Shown here: one piece after another, positions 18,460 to 27,586 of the stretch
Layout of the letters: every line of letters starts with the position of its first letter
Position numbering within the stretch: position 1 is the first letter of the stretch
From: Kluyvera cryocrescens NBRC 102467
Lineage (GTDB): Bacteria; Pseudomonadota; Gammaproteobacteria; Enterobacterales; Enterobacteriaceae
Direction of reading: 5' to 3'
Length of the DNA stretch: 64,000 bases
Assembly: GCF_001571285.1 (NCBI RefSeq)
Contig: NZ_BCTM01000017.1
Span: forward strand, 1 to 64,000
Notes under the pieces: generated by a model
What the model saw: only the letters and a program-made list of their open reading frames with translations
What the model was told of the DNA's origin: nothing
Database searches by the model: none
Position numbers and translations under genes: made by a program

Positions 18460-18786
18460 ATGGCAAAGAATCGTAGCCGTCGTTTGCGTAAAAAAATGCA
18501 CATCGATGAATTCCAGGAGATCGGTTTCTCAGTAGCATGGCGTTTCCCGGAAGGGACCAGCGAAGAGCAGATCGACCAGACCGTCGATCAGTTTATCGAC
18601 GAAGTCATCGAGCCGAACAAACTGGCGTTTGATGGCAGTGGCTACCTGGCTTGGGAAGGTCTGATTTGCACCCAGGAAATCGGCAAATGCACCGAAGAGC
18701 ACCAGGCTCAGGTACGTAAATGGCTGGAAGACCACAAGTTCGAAGAAGTACGCACCAGCGAACTTTTCGACGTTTGGTGGGACTAA
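18460..18786 (+). CDS. yggL: YggL, DUF469 ribosome-associated protein
   Basis: The 108-aa product has the Arg/Lys-rich start MAKNRSRRLRKKMHIDEFQE typical of YggL, a small protein reported to associate with the large ribosomal subunit and assembly intermediates. It abuts trmB with no gap, so the two are cotranscribed. Confidence 0.93.
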   Translation: MAKNRSRRLRKKMHIDEFQEIGFSVAWRFPEGTSEEQIDQTVDQFIDEVIEPNKLAFDGSGYLAWEGLICTQEIGKCTEEHQAQVRKWLEDHKFEEVRTSELFDVWWD

Positions 18787-18797
18787 TAGCGTATACG

Positions 18798-18822
18798 GGG
18801 CCAGCATTTGCTGGCCCGATTT
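18798..18822 (+). terminator. Terminator-like hairpin after yggL
   Basis: GGGCCAGC-ATTT-GCTGGCCC forms a perfect 8-bp stem at 18798-18817, followed by GATTTGTCTT. It lies in the 52-nt gap between yggL and yggN. Confidence 0.6.
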
Positions 18823-18838
18823 GTCTTGAGGGAAAGTA

Positions 18839-19558
18839 ATGATGCGCAAAACGCTGCTAACGGCAGTTCTCACGTTCACGACGATGGCCGCCCACGCTGA
18901 CTATCAGTGCAGCGTGACTCCCCGTGATGATGTTGTCCTCAACCCGCAGACGGTGAAGGTGAAGGGGGAGAACGGCAATCTGGTCATTACCCCGAACGGT
19001 GACGTAACCTTTAACGGTAAGGCGTACGCGCTCACTGCCGCCCAGCGCGAGCAAGCGAAAGATTATCAGACCGAGCTGCGCAGCGCGCTGCCGTGGATTG
19101 ATGAAGGTGCCCGTAATCGTGTCGAAAAAGGCCGCGTGGCGCTGGATAAAATTATTGCGAAAGAGGTGGGAGAAAGCAGCAATATGCGCGGTCGGTTGAC
19201 CAAGCTTGATGCCCAGCTCAAACAGCAGATGAACCGTATTATTGAACATCGTACCGATGGCTTAACCTTCCACTATAAAGCTATCGATCAGGTGCGTGCC
19301 GATGGGCAGCAGCTGGTGAATCAGGCGATGGGCGGTATTCTGCAAGACAGTATTAATGAAATGGGTGCCAAAGCGGTGCTCAAAGGCGGCGGTAACCCGC
19401 TGCAGGGCGTGCTGGGCAGCTTAGGCGGCCTGCAAACCGCCATTCAGAACGAGTGGAAAAACCAGGAAGCGGATTTCCAGGCTTTCGGCAAGGATGTCTG
19501 CAGCCGCGTGGTGTCGCTGGAAGACAGCCGCAAAGCGCTGGTTGGCACCCTGAAGTAA
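18839..19558 (+). CDS. yggN: YggN, DUF2884 periplasmic protein
   Basis: The 239-aa protein matches E. coli YggN throughout. A signal peptide ends near AHADYQCS at residue 20, so it is exported to the periplasm. It contains a long helical middle region (residues 60-150). Function unknown. The start at MMRKTLLTAV matches the family; GAGGGAAAG lies just upstream. Confidence 0.92.
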   Translation: MMRKTLLTAVLTFTTMAAHADYQCSVTPRDDVVLNPQTVKVKGENGNLVITPNGDVTFNGKAYALTAAQREQAKDYQTELRSALPWIDEGARNRVEKGRVALDKIIAKEVGESSNMRGRLTKLDAQLKQQMNRIIEHRTDGLTFHYKAIDQVRADGQQLVNQAMGGILQDSINEMGAKAVLKGGGNPLQGVLGSLGGLQTAIQNEWKNQEADFQAFGKDVCSRVVSLEDSRKALVGTLK

Positions 19559-19567
19559 CAGCTTATC

Positions 19568-19592
19568 GGCTACCTGTGTTCTGCAGGTAGCC
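19568..19592. terminator. Hairpin between convergent yggN and the TRAP operon
   Basis: GGCTACCTG at 19568-19576 pairs perfectly with CAGGTAGCC at 19584-19592. It sits in the short gap between convergent genes, flanked on one side by an A run. It probably serves as a bidirectional transcript end, although neither strand has a long U tract directly after the stem. Confidence 0.55.
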
Positions 19593-19616
19593 AAAAACCA
19601 CGTTCATTTAGCCTTG

Positions 19617-20918
19617 TTACATCAGCCCCAGTAGCTGCGGTATAAACAGCGAAATCTGCGGGATATAGGTAATCATCATCAGTGCCACCAATAGCGCGAA
19701 GTAGAACGGCAGTAGCGGTTTAATCAGCTGTTGGATCTTCACCCCGGAAATCGAGCAACCGACAAACAGCGCGCTACCGACAGGCGGCGTCAGTAGGCCA
19801 ATGCACAGGTTGGCGACCATCATGATGCCGAAATGTACCGGGTTCATGCCTAGCTCTTCAGCAATAGGCAGGAAGATTGGCGTGAAGATCAGTACCGCCG
19901 GCGTCATGTCCATGAAGATACCGACGATCAGCAGCACGATGTTGATAAGCAGCAGGATCACCATCGGATTCTCAGAGATCCCCATCAGTGTGTCGCTGAT
20001 CATATAAGGGATATCCGCATTGGTCATTGCCCACGACATCCCGACGGAGAATCCGATCAGCAGCAGCACTATTGAGGTGGTGACCACCGATTCCAGAATC
20101 AGTTTAGGCAGATCGCGCCACTTCACTTCGCGATAAATCATTACCGACAGAATAAAGGTGTATACCACCGCAATGGCGGACGCCTCGGTGGCCGTGAAGA
20201 TCCCGCCTAAAATGCCCCCCATCACGATAATGACCAGCAGCAGGCTCGGTAGCGCATCGAAGAACGCTTTCGCCGCCTGGGCGCAGGTAGGGCGTTCAGA
20301 GACCGGATAGCCGCGGCGTTTGGCGATAATGGCGCAGACCGTCATGATTGCCAGCCCCATCAAAATGCCAGGCAGATAGCCGGCCATAAACAGCGATGCT
20401 ACCGACACGCCGCCGGCGGTGAGGGAGAAGACAATCAGCACGTTAGACGGTGGGATCAGCAACCCGGTGATGCATGACGACACGTTGACTGCCGTGGAGA
20501 ACGCCGGGTCATAGCCTTTCTTAGTCTGAATGGGATGCAGAGTGCCACCGACCGCCGCCGCCGCGGCAACCGCTGAACCGGAGATGGAACCAAACATCAT
20601 ATTGGCGAGGACGTTAACGTGGCCGAGGGAGCCGGGAACGCGGCCAACCATCACTTGTGCCAGGTTTATCAGGCGTATCGCAATGCCGCCGCTGTTCATC
20701 AGCGTGCCGGCAAAGATGAAGAACGGAATCGCCAGCAGGGCAAAGTTATCGAGCCCATTAGCCAGACGCTGGGCCACGGTAATCGCTGCAATATCCCATG
20801 GGAACATCAGCAACATCGAGGCGACGGTGGCAATGCCGATAGAAAACGAGATGGGCACGCCAATAAACACCAGCACGAAGAACGAACCAAAAAGCGTTAA
20901 TGCAATATACCCGTCCAT
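19617..20918 (-). CDS. TRAP transporter large permease (DctM type)
   Basis: The 433-aa inner-membrane protein has about 12 hydrophobic segments and DctM-family features such as GSAVAAAAAVGGTLHPIQ, LLIPPSNVLIVFSL and NLCIGLLTPPVGSALFVG. With the small permease and binding protein it forms a Na+-driven TRAP importer. The ATG at 20918 (MDGYIALTLF) shares one base with the stop of the dctQ-type gene. The substrate is not evident; dicarboxylates or sugar acids are usual. Confidence 0.92.
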   Translation of the reverse strand: MDGYIALTLFGSFFVLVFIGVPISFSIGIATVASMLLMFPWDIAAITVAQRLANGLDNFALLAIPFFIFAGTLMNSGGIAIRLINLAQVMVGRVPGSLGHVNVLANMMFGSISGSAVAAAAAVGGTLHPIQTKKGYDPAFSTAVNVSSCITGLLIPPSNVLIVFSLTAGGVSVASLFMAGYLPGILMGLAIMTVCAIIAKRRGYPVSERPTCAQAAKAFFDALPSLLLVIIVMGGILGGIFTATEASAIAVVYTFILSVMIYREVKWRDLPKLILESVVTTSIVLLLIGFSVGMSWAMTNADIPYMISDTLMGISENPMVILLLINIVLLIVGIFMDMTPAVLIFTPIFLPIAEELGMNPVHFGIMMVANLCIGLLTPPVGSALFVGCSISGVKIQQLIKPLLPFYFALLVALMMITYIPQISLFIPQLLGLM

Positions 20919-21421
20919 CAGCAGGCTCCTTCGGGCTGTTTCAGGCTGCGTAAGCCGTTGGTGATAAACCATAATGCGTAAAACATCATGATGATGCCGG
21001 TCAGCGGCAGGATCAGATAGACGTAGCCCATCGGGATCTGCATGGCGGCAGAAACCTGAGAGGTCGCCAGCGTTTTGGCGATGAGCTTCACGCCGCCGGT
21101 GACAATCACCGCGCCTGAGAAGATAAAGATCAGCAGATTAATCACCACGCCGAGTAGCTGTTGTTTGCGCGGCGTAATCGACATCGCCAGCAGATCGATA
21201 GCCAGATGGCGCTGTGCGCCAACGGTATAGGCGGCGCCGAGCAGGCCGACCCAGATCATCAGAAAGCGGGCTAACTCATCGGTCAGCGTGCTGGGCTGGT
21301 TTAAGACGTAGCGGCTGAAGACCTGCCAGACGACGCAGACAACCAGCGCGATCATCACCGCCACCGAGAATGCGGCGATCAGGCGATCCACCGCCTGTTT
21401 AATGCGGGAGAATAGAGTCAT
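20918..21421 (-). CDS. TRAP transporter small permease (DctQ type)
   Basis: The 167-aa protein has four predicted membrane helices and the DctQ feature DELARFLMIWVGLLGAAY. It bridges the binding protein and the large permease. It ends in a one-base overlap with the large permease start. Confidence 0.9.
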   Translation of the reverse strand: MTLFSRIKQAVDRLIAAFSVAVMIALVVCVVWQVFSRYVLNQPSTLTDELARFLMIWVGLLGAAYTVGAQRHLAIDLLAMSITPRKQQLLGVVINLLIFIFSGAVIVTGGVKLIAKTLATSQVSAAMQIPMGYVYLILPLTGIIMMFYALWFITNGLRSLKQPEGAC

Positions 21422-21466
21422 GAGATATCCTGGTGAAAGCGGGCCAGAAGCTGGCCCGAAAGGGTT

Positions 21467-22453
21467 TTACTGTGCGGCGGCTTCAAATCTGGCCAGCAGC
21501 GCGGCCTGCTTTGGATCTTTACTGAAATCATCAAACAGCGGTTGGACGGCGGCGCGGAACGGGGCTTTATCGACCTTAACGATCTCACCGCCCATTGCTT
21601 TGGCCTGGGCGCGGGTGTCGGCGTCAATTTTATCCCATAGCGTCTGCTGATAGGCTTCGGACGCCGTCGCCGCTTTGGCGAGGATCTGCTGCTGCTCTGG
21701 CGTCAGTTTGTCCCAGGTTTTGGTTGAGATGACCAGGAAGTCAGGGATGGAAGCGTGTTCATCTTCTGAGAAGACTTTAGCAATCTCGATATGGCGGGTC
21801 TGGACCCACGACGGCACGTTATTTTCTGCGCCATCGACCACGCCTTGCTGCATCGCGGTATAAACTTCGCCAAATGAAATAGGCGTTGGCGAGCCACCCA
21901 TTAATTCAATCATTTTAATTGTGGTAGGGCTTGGCTGAACGCGTATTTTTAAACCTTTTAAATCTTCAGGTTTCGTGATCGGCTTTTTGGCATAGAAACT
22001 GCGGGTTCCTGCGACGTAGGCGGAAAGCGCAAAGAAACCTTTTTCTTTGGTCGTGGTCATAATGTCTTTACCCACCTCGCCAAATACCACTTTATTAAAG
22101 TGCGCTTGGTCTTTAAATAAGAAAGGTAAATTATAGATGGCGTAAACATTATCGAAGGATTCAAGATCGCTGGCGGAACCTTTGGTCATATCCAGGGCAC
22201 CATTTTGCAATAATTCCATGGTTTCACGCGCGCTGCCCATTTGGCTGCTGGGATAAATTCGAATCGTCATTTTGCCATCGGAGAGCTGTTTGACCTCTTT
22301 GGCCATTGCTTCAAACGCCTGGTGTACAACGTGGCTGCGTTCGAGATTATGCGCTAGCTTTAGCGTCACTTTTTCGGCGGCAGAAGCACCGGTAGACAGC
22401 AGCGCGAGAAGCGACGCGCAAACCAAAGATTTTGTAAAAGAGAGAGGTTTCAT
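21467..22453 (-). CDS. TRAP transporter substrate-binding protein (DctP type)
   Basis: The 328-aa periplasmic protein has a signal peptide ending at STGASAAEK (about residue 26). DctP-family features follow: LAHNLERSHVVHQAF, the strand-hinge LKGLKIRVQPSPTTIKMIE with the carboxylate-binding Arg, and GVVDGAENNVPSW. It is first in the P-Q-M operon. In E. coli the same slot between yggN and hemW holds ansB and yggM. The substrate is unknown; similarity to YiaO-like and DctP-like proteins suggests an organic or sugar acid. Confidence 0.9.
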   Translation of the reverse strand: MKPLSFTKSLVCASLLALLSTGASAAEKVTLKLAHNLERSHVVHQAFEAMAKEVKQLSDGKMTIRIYPSSQMGSARETMELLQNGALDMTKGSASDLESFDNVYAIYNLPFLFKDQAHFNKVVFGEVGKDIMTTTKEKGFFALSAYVAGTRSFYAKKPITKPEDLKGLKIRVQPSPTTIKMIELMGGSPTPISFGEVYTAMQQGVVDGAENNVPSWVQTRHIEIAKVFSEDEHASIPDFLVISTKTWDKLTPEQQQILAKAATASEAYQQTLWDKIDADTRAQAKAMGGEIVKVDKAPFRAAVQPLFDDFSKDPKQAALLARFEAAAQ

Positions 22454-22532
22454 TAATAAGCTCCATGCACATTGATGATCGCGGTATATATCTATCGGGG
22501 TGATTTATTTTTCTGTATGACATATTAACCTG

Positions 22533-22545
22533 GTTGTCCGACAAC
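22533..22545. promoter_or_regulatory. Palindromic operator upstream of the TRAP operon
   Basis: GTTGTCCGACAAC is a perfect 6-1-6 palindrome about 80 nt before the binding-protein gene. It fits the TNGTnnnACNA pattern of FadR-subfamily GntR regulators, many of which control sugar-acid uptake. No GntR gene is in the window, so the partner is unknown. Confidence 0.5.
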
Positions 22546-22717
22546 TTTACTGTGCCTCGCGTGAATTTCTACACTATCTGCATGGTTAATGTGTTTTTTG
22601 TGCGCTGGATTAAATTAATTAGCTATGACTAAGACGCTATTAATATTTAATTGAAGTGTTATGTTGGTTATTATTCGAAAAGAATGCTGGAGATGCTTCG
22701 AAATAACCGAGCGATAT

Positions 22718-22752
22718 AATTCGCTATTACCATTATTCGGTAATAGCGAATT
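22718..22752 (-). terminator. 14-bp stem-loop 3' of hemW
   Basis: AATTCGCTATTACC at 22718-22731 pairs perfectly with GGTAATAGCGAATT at 22739-22752 across a 7-nt loop. It starts 11 nt past the hemW stop. No U tract follows, so it may be a 3' stabilising stem rather than a standard terminator. Confidence 0.5.
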
Positions 22753-22763
22753 ATCATGACGGT

Positions 22764-23900
22764 TTATTCGCTGAGAAATAACTCGAGCAGGGAGTTTAAA
22801 AATAGCTTTCCGTGTTCGGTTATCTGCCAGTACTGCTCGCACTCGGTCAGATAGTTCTGCGCCAGTGCTTCATCGAGCTGTGGGCGAATGACGCTCTCAT
22901 CCAGGCCGGTATAACGGCTAAACTCGGCGCGGGGTGCCGGTTCCAGCAAACGGAAACGGTTCATAAAGAACTCAAACGGCTTGTCGCTGTTTTCCACATC
23001 GTGCTGGCGTTCCAGATAGCGACCTTCCATATAACCGCGAGGATGACGGGTTTTTGCCGTACGCAGAATGCGGCCATCGGGGAACGTCACCTTACCGTGC
23101 GCGCCGCAGCCGATACCGAGATAATCGCCAAAACGCCAGTAGTTGAGGTTGTGCTGGCACTGGTAGCCCGGCTTCGCGTAGGCCGAGGTTTCGTACTGCT
23201 GGTAGCCTGCGGCAGTCAGCAACTGATGGCCCTGTTCGAAGATATCCCACAGGTCGTCATCATCCGGCAGTACCGGCGGACGCGAACCAAACAGGGTGTT
23301 GGGCTCGATGGTTAACTGATACCAGGAGAGATGCGGCGGCGCAAGCTCAATCGCCTGGCGCAGATCGTCCAGCGCCTCTTCCAGCGACTGATCCGGCAGC
23401 CCATGCATTAAATCGAGGTTAAAACTACGCAGCCCCAGGCCGGTTGCCAGACGCGCAGCACGCTTGGCTTCTTCTGGCCCGTGGATACGACCCAGACGCT
23501 TGAGTTTGGGTTCGCTAAAACTTTGTACGCCGATAGAGATGCGATTCACCCCTGCGCGCTGATACTCCACGAAGCGGTCTGCTTCCACCGTTCCGGGGTT
23601 GGCTTCCATGGTAATTTCCGCATCGGCGGCCAACGTCAGACGGGCACGCACGCCGTCCAGCAAGGTTTGCATCGCCGGGCCGGAGAGCAGGCTCGGCGTA
23701 CCACCGCCGATAAAAATGGTCTTGACCTCACGTCCCTGCGCGTAGGCAACATCCGCATCTAAATCGCTCAACAGGTGCTGCACATAGTCATCGTGCGGCA
23801 CTTCGCCTTTCAGCGCATGCGAGTTGAAGTCGCAGTACGGGCATTTTTGCACGCACCACGGGATATGAATGTAGAGACTCAGCGGCGGCAAATTAACCAT
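22764..23900 (-). CDS. hemW: HemW, radical SAM heme chaperone
   Basis: The 378-aa radical SAM protein carries the cluster motif C-x3-C-x2-C in [14 protein letters not shown] at residues 16-29. GGGTPSLL and EANPGTVE are further SAM-family features, and the CPYCDF variant is characteristic of HemW rather than HemN. It is a heme chaperone once annotated as coproporphyrinogen oxidase. It overlaps rdgB by 8 nt and ends the yggS-yggT-yggU-rdgB-hemW series. Confidence 0.95.
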   Translation of the reverse strand: MVNLPPLSLYIHIPWCVQKCPYCDFNSHALKGEVPHDDYVQHLLSDLDADVAYAQGREVKTIFIGGGTPSLLSGPAMQTLLDGVRARLTLAADAEITMEANPGTVEADRFVEYQRAGVNRISIGVQSFSEPKLKRLGRIHGPEEAKRAARLATGLGLRSFNLDLMHGLPDQSLEEALDDLRQAIELAPPHLSWYQLTIEPNTLFGSRPPVLPDDDDLWDIFEQGHQLLTAAGYQQYETSAYAKPGYQCQHNLNYWRFGDYLGIGCGAHGKVTFPDGRILRTAKTRHPRGYMEGRYLERQHDVENSDKPFEFFMNRFRLLEPAPRAEFSRYTGLDESVIRPQLDEALAQNYLTECEQYWQITEHGKLFLNSLLELFLSE

Positions 23901-24486
23901 TACGTAGGGCTTCCAGTAGCAGCTTCAGCGCCTGCCCGCGATGGGAGATGGCAATCTTCTCTTCACGCGTGAGCTCGGCGGCCGTTTTACCTTCGGATGG
24001 CACGAAGAAAATAGGATCGTAGCCAAACCCGCCGGCACCGGCCGCGGTACGCGCGATGACGCCTGGCCAGCTACCGTGGCACACCAGCGGCGTTGGGTCG
24101 TCGGCGTGGCGCAGGTAGACGAGCACGCAGTGGAACTGCGCCTGGCGCTGTTCGTCGGGGACATCTTTCAGGGCGTCCAACAGCTTTTCAAGATTCTGCT
24201 GGTCGCTGGCGTCCACGCCGGCGTAGCGAGCGGAGTAGATCCCCGGTGCGCCACCGAGCACGTCAACCGCGAGGCCGGAGTCATCGGCAATGGCCGGCAG
24301 GCCGGTCACCTGAGCGGCATGGCGCGCTTTCAGGATCGCATTCTCAATAAAGGTCAGTCCGGTTTCCTCGGCCGACTCAACGCCAAGTTCGGTCTGCGCG
24401 ACGACATCCAGACCAAAATCGGCGAGCAGCGAGGCGAGCTCGCGCACTTTACCGGCGTTACCGGTAGCGAGAACAACTTTTTGCAT
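23893..24486 (-). CDS. rdgB: dITP/XTP pyrophosphatase RdgB
   Basis: The 197-aa HAM1-family enzyme hydrolyses dITP, ITP and XTP to monophosphates, keeping damaged purines out of DNA. The motif [17 protein letters not shown] at the N-terminus, [10 protein letters not shown] with the catalytic Asp, and SHRGQAL at the C-terminus are present. Confidence 0.96.
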   Translation of the reverse strand: MQKVVLATGNAGKVRELASLLADFGLDVVAQTELGVESAEETGLTFIENAILKARHAAQVTGLPAIADDSGLAVDVLGGAPGIYSARYAGVDASDQQNLEKLLDALKDVPDEQRQAQFHCVLVYLRHADDPTPLVCHGSWPGVIARTAAGAGGFGYDPIFFVPSEGKTAAELTREEKIAISHRGQALKLLLEALRNG

Positions 24487-24494
24487 GGGATATC

Positions 24495-24785
24495 CTAATT
24501 TGTCAGGGCGTCGACGCCCGATGGGATCTGTTGCGGATGAATAATTTTAACCTGTTTATGCCGCCCCAGTTCACCTTTCTCAATGATGACCTGGCTTTTG
24601 GCGACCTTAAACTGTTTGGCGAGATACTTCACCAGATGGGCATTGGCCTGCCCATCAACGGGAGGGGCGGTAATGGCGACTTTTAGCTCGTCGCCATGAA
24701 CCCCAACAATCGCGTCGCGGCTGGCCTTTGGCTGAATATACAGCCGCAGAACCAGCCCATCATCACAGGCAGTGACGGCACTCAT
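24495..24785 (-). CDS. yggU: YggU, DUF167 family protein
   Basis: The 96-aa product matches E. coli YggU ([18 protein letters not shown], then [15 protein letters not shown]). It is a small alpha/beta protein of unknown function. The ATG at 24785 gives the family length and overlaps the yggT stop by 4 nt. Confidence 0.92.
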   Translation of the reverse strand: MSAVTACDDGLVLRLYIQPKASRDAIVGVHGDELKVAITAPPVDGQANAHLVKYLAKQFKVAKSQVIIEKGELGRHKQVKIIHPQQIPSGVDALTN

Positions 24786-25348
24786 AGCGCCATCCACAGC
24801 CCCGGCAGCAGCATATTACCGGTGGCCTGAAGCACCTCGGCGATGCCCATGTTAATGACGTACAGCAGCAGGACCAGAACCATCGGCGAGAAATCGATCC
24901 CGCCCATTGATGGCAGCAGACGACGAATCGGACGTAACAGCGGCTCAGCCAATTGCATCAGCACAAACTCAACCGGGCTGCGGCCCTGGCTGACCCAGCT
25001 CATGATAGCCATCAGCAGCAGTACCCAGAAGATCAGCAGACCAATGGTTTTGAGCAAAATAAGGACCGCGGAGATCCAGATAATCGGCTGGAAGGTGATG
25101 ACCATAAACAGCACGATGGCTTTTGCCACGCACAGTATGAAGGCCAGCAGCAGCGACGCGCTGTCCAGCGGCCCCATTGGTGGAATAATACGGCGCAGCG
25201 GCCCAACAACCGGCTGGGTAATTTTCACCACGAACTGCGAGAACGGGTTGTAAAAATCACAGCGTGCCCACTGCATCCAGACGCGAAGCAGTAGCACCAT
25301 AGTATACAGTTCAAAAACTGTGGAGAGCAGGAAGGTCAACGTCTTCAT
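24782..25348 (-). CDS. yggT: YggT family membrane protein
   Basis: The 188-aa integral membrane protein contains two YggT repeats, each with an RVWMQW- or [24 protein letters not shown] amphipathic segment. The family is linked to osmotic protection and, in other lineages, to membrane or septum organisation. It is coupled to yggU (ATGA overlap) and follows yggS by 18 nt. Confidence 0.93.
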   Translation of the reverse strand: MKTLTFLLSTVFELYTMVLLLRVWMQWARCDFYNPFSQFVVKITQPVVGPLRRIIPPMGPLDSASLLLAFILCVAKAIVLFMVITFQPIIWISAVLILLKTIGLLIFWVLLLMAIMSWVSQGRSPVEFVLMQLAEPLLRPIRRLLPSMGGIDFSPMVLVLLLYVINMGIAEVLQATGNMLLPGLWMAL

Positions 25349-25366
25349 GGCGTTTCTTGAGGTCCC

Positions 25367-26071
25367 TTATTTTTTTGTGTAATCACGCGCACCGAAAATC
25401 GCGGTGCCGATGCGTACCATTGTACTACCTGCCGCAATCGCGGCCTCCATGTCGTCAGACATGCCCAAAGAGAGGGTGTCTACGGTCGGATACTCCGCCT
25501 TGAGCCGGGCCAATGCTACTGCCATTTGGCTGGCGACGGCAAACTGCCTTGCGTATTCATGTTCCGGTGCCGGAATGGCCATCAGACCGCGCAGGCACAG
25601 GTTTGGCAGCGCCGAGACTTCGGCAGCCAGGCTATCCAGCGCGTCCAGCGCAATACCGGATTTGCTCTGCTCATCGCTAATGTTTACCTGAATCAGTACG
25701 TTGAGCGGTGCCATTCCGGCTGGGCGCTGTTCACTCAGACGAGTCGCAATCTTCAGGCGATCGACGGTGTGGCACCAGTCAAAATGTTCGGCGACGAGGC
25801 GACTTTTATTGGACTGCAGCGGGCCAATAAAGTGCCATTGCAGCCCGCTCTCGCCTTTTTCGCGGAAGTGGAGGATTTTTTCCACCCCTTCCTGAACATA
25901 GTTTTCACCAAACGCCGTTTGGCCAGCCGCAACCGCTTCTTCGACGGCGCTCGCAGGTTTTGTTTTACTCACGGCAAGCAGCGTAACTTCTTCTGAAGCA
26001 CGGCCGCAACGCGTTGCTGCTGCTGAGATTTTTTCCCTGACCTGTGCCAGGTTATGCGCAATATCGTTCAT
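25367..26071 (-). CDS. yggS: PLP homeostasis protein YggS (PLPBP)
   Basis: The 234-aa PLP-binding TIM-barrel protein keeps free PLP and amino/keto acid pools balanced. The PLP Lys is in LLAVSKTKPA near residue 36; HFIGPLQSNK and LSLGMSDDMEAAI are the other family signatures. The ATG at 26071 (MNDIAHNLAQV) gives the E. coli length; the frame is open far upstream, but that part overlaps yggR and shows no conservation. Confidence 0.95.
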   Translation of the reverse strand: MNDIAHNLAQVREKISAAATRCGRASEEVTLLAVSKTKPASAVEEAVAAGQTAFGENYVQEGVEKILHFREKGESGLQWHFIGPLQSNKSRLVAEHFDWCHTVDRLKIATRLSEQRPAGMAPLNVLIQVNISDEQSKSGIALDALDSLAAEVSALPNLCLRGLMAIPAPEHEYARQFAVASQMAVALARLKAEYPTVDTLSLGMSDDMEAAIAAGSTMVRIGTAIFGARDYTKK

Positions 26072-26087
26072 ATGTTCTGGTGGGTCT

Positions 26088-27086
26088 ATGGATATACAAG
26101 AAATTGTGGCGCTTAGTGTAAAGCATAACGTCTCGGATCTACACCTGTGTAGCGGCGGAGCGGTTCGCTGGCGTCGGGTTGGGGCGCTGGAAATGGCGCC
26201 GTTTACGGCAGCGGAACCGGATACGCTGCTGGCGCAGTGGTTGAGCGAAGAGCAACAGCGGGAGTGGCGGGAGTACCGGCAGCTTGATTTCTCGGTGTCT
26301 TTAGAAAGCTGCCCGCGCCTGCGTGCCAGTGCGTATGCCAACAGTAGCGGTATTTCGCTGGTTCTACGGCTGCTGCCTACTCGCTGCCCTACGCTCGCCG
26401 AGCTGCATACACCGGTAGCGCTGTTGGAACTGCTACACGAAGAGAGCGGGTTAATTTTGGTCACCGGCGCGACGGGGAGCGGGAAATCGACTACGCTGGC
26501 GGCAATGGTGGATTATCTTAATCACCATGTGTCAGGGCATATTCTGACGCTCGAAGATCCGGTGGAATTTCTCCATGCCAGTGCGGGGTGTTTGATTTCT
26601 CAGCGCGAGATAGGCCAGCATGCGCCGTCTTTTGCCCAGGCGCTGCGGGTAGCTTTGCGTCAGGATCCTGATGTGATTCTGCTCGGCGAGCTGCGCGATA
26701 GCGAAACTATTCGCCTGGCCCTCACTGCGGCAGAGACCGGGCATCTGGTATTGGCAACCCTGCATACCCGCGATGCCGCCCAGGCAATCGAACGTTTGGT
26801 CGATGTTTTCCCCGCGCAGGAAAAGGAGCCGGTACGCAGTCAGCTGGCAAATTGTCTGACCGCGGTGGTCGCACAAAAGCTGCAACCCGACGGGCAAGGG
26901 AGGCGGGTGGCCTTATTTGAGATGCTGGTCAATACGCCCGCCGTGGGTAATCTCATTCGTGAAGGTAAAACGCACCAGCTTACGGGCGTTATGCAGACCG
27001 GATTACAGTCAGGGATGCAGACTTTTAGCCAAAGCTACCAGCAACGTATAAAGGCAGGTATGCTGCGAAAGAGTGAGTCTGCCTAA
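26088..27086 (+). CDS. yggR: YggR, PilT-like type IV pilus ATPase
   Basis: The 332-aa secretion ATPase has Walker A GATGSGKSTT near residue 128, an Asp box LEDPVEFLH, Walker B VILLGELRDSETIRLA and the His box LATLHTRDA. This is the PilT/PilU retraction ATPase family. No other pilus genes adjoin it; as in E. coli it is an orphan, divergent from yggS by 16 nt. Confidence 0.92.
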   Translation: MDIQEIVALSVKHNVSDLHLCSGGAVRWRRVGALEMAPFTAAEPDTLLAQWLSEEQQREWREYRQLDFSVSLESCPRLRASAYANSSGISLVLRLLPTRCPTLAELHTPVALLELLHEESGLILVTGATGSGKSTTLAAMVDYLNHHVSGHILTLEDPVEFLHASAGCLISQREIGQHAPSFAQALRVALRQDPDVILLGELRDSETIRLALTAAETGHLVLATLHTRDAAQAIERLVDVFPAQEKEPVRSQLANCLTAVVAQKLQPDGQGRRVALFEMLVNTPAVGNLIREGKTHQLTGVMQTGLQSGMQTFSQSYQQRIKAGMLRKSESA

Positions 27087-27586
27087 CCTCTAATCAGTAA
27101 CGAGGTCTGCAAAAAATGAAATAATGGTTCATTAAAGCATTTTAATGGCTAGCATAACGATTTAGTCAGTAATGTGATGAATGTTTTGTTTCCTAAATAA
27201 TATTGAATTAATAATCTGTTTATTAATCGGAAGTTGTAAACTTTATTTTTATCACTGTTGCGCGAATGTATTTTTTTGTAATTCTGGCGTAATTTTTAAA
27301 CAGGCGGAAACAAAACTTCCTACGACATTTGTTCTAATATGGTTACATCGAGATAAACCATTAAGACGAGATTAATGTGAATGGCTGATTACATTATGTT
27401 GCGTAGGCTTACAAAAAAAGGTTGATATTCTTTTGACACTTCCAAGGACTTCGTTCTATCCTATTTGTGTAATTAGGACTAATCTTATGAAATAAGGTTT
27501 CACATACTGAGCGGTTCTTATTATTAATGGTATTAGGTTTGCCTTTGCTTTGACTTATTTAATCACCATGATGGTGGATATGAACT
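27087..27586 (+). promoter_or_regulatory. AT-rich region before the CsgD-like gene, with a sigma70-like promoter
   Basis: These 500 bases hold no convincing gene; a 64-codon open frame at 27181 is AT-rich with no recognisable product. TTGACA at 27433-27438 and TATCCT at 27457-27462 (18-bp spacer) make a good promoter, implying a leader of about 115-130 nt. A small CACCAT-G-ATGGTG hairpin at 27563-27575 lies just before the gene. A long AT-rich upstream region and leader also precede csgD in E. coli. Confidence 0.5.

Noticed and set aside
27181..27375. 64-codon open frame upstream of the CsgD-like gene
   Set aside because: AT-rich, ends before the likely promoter, no ribosome site or motif.
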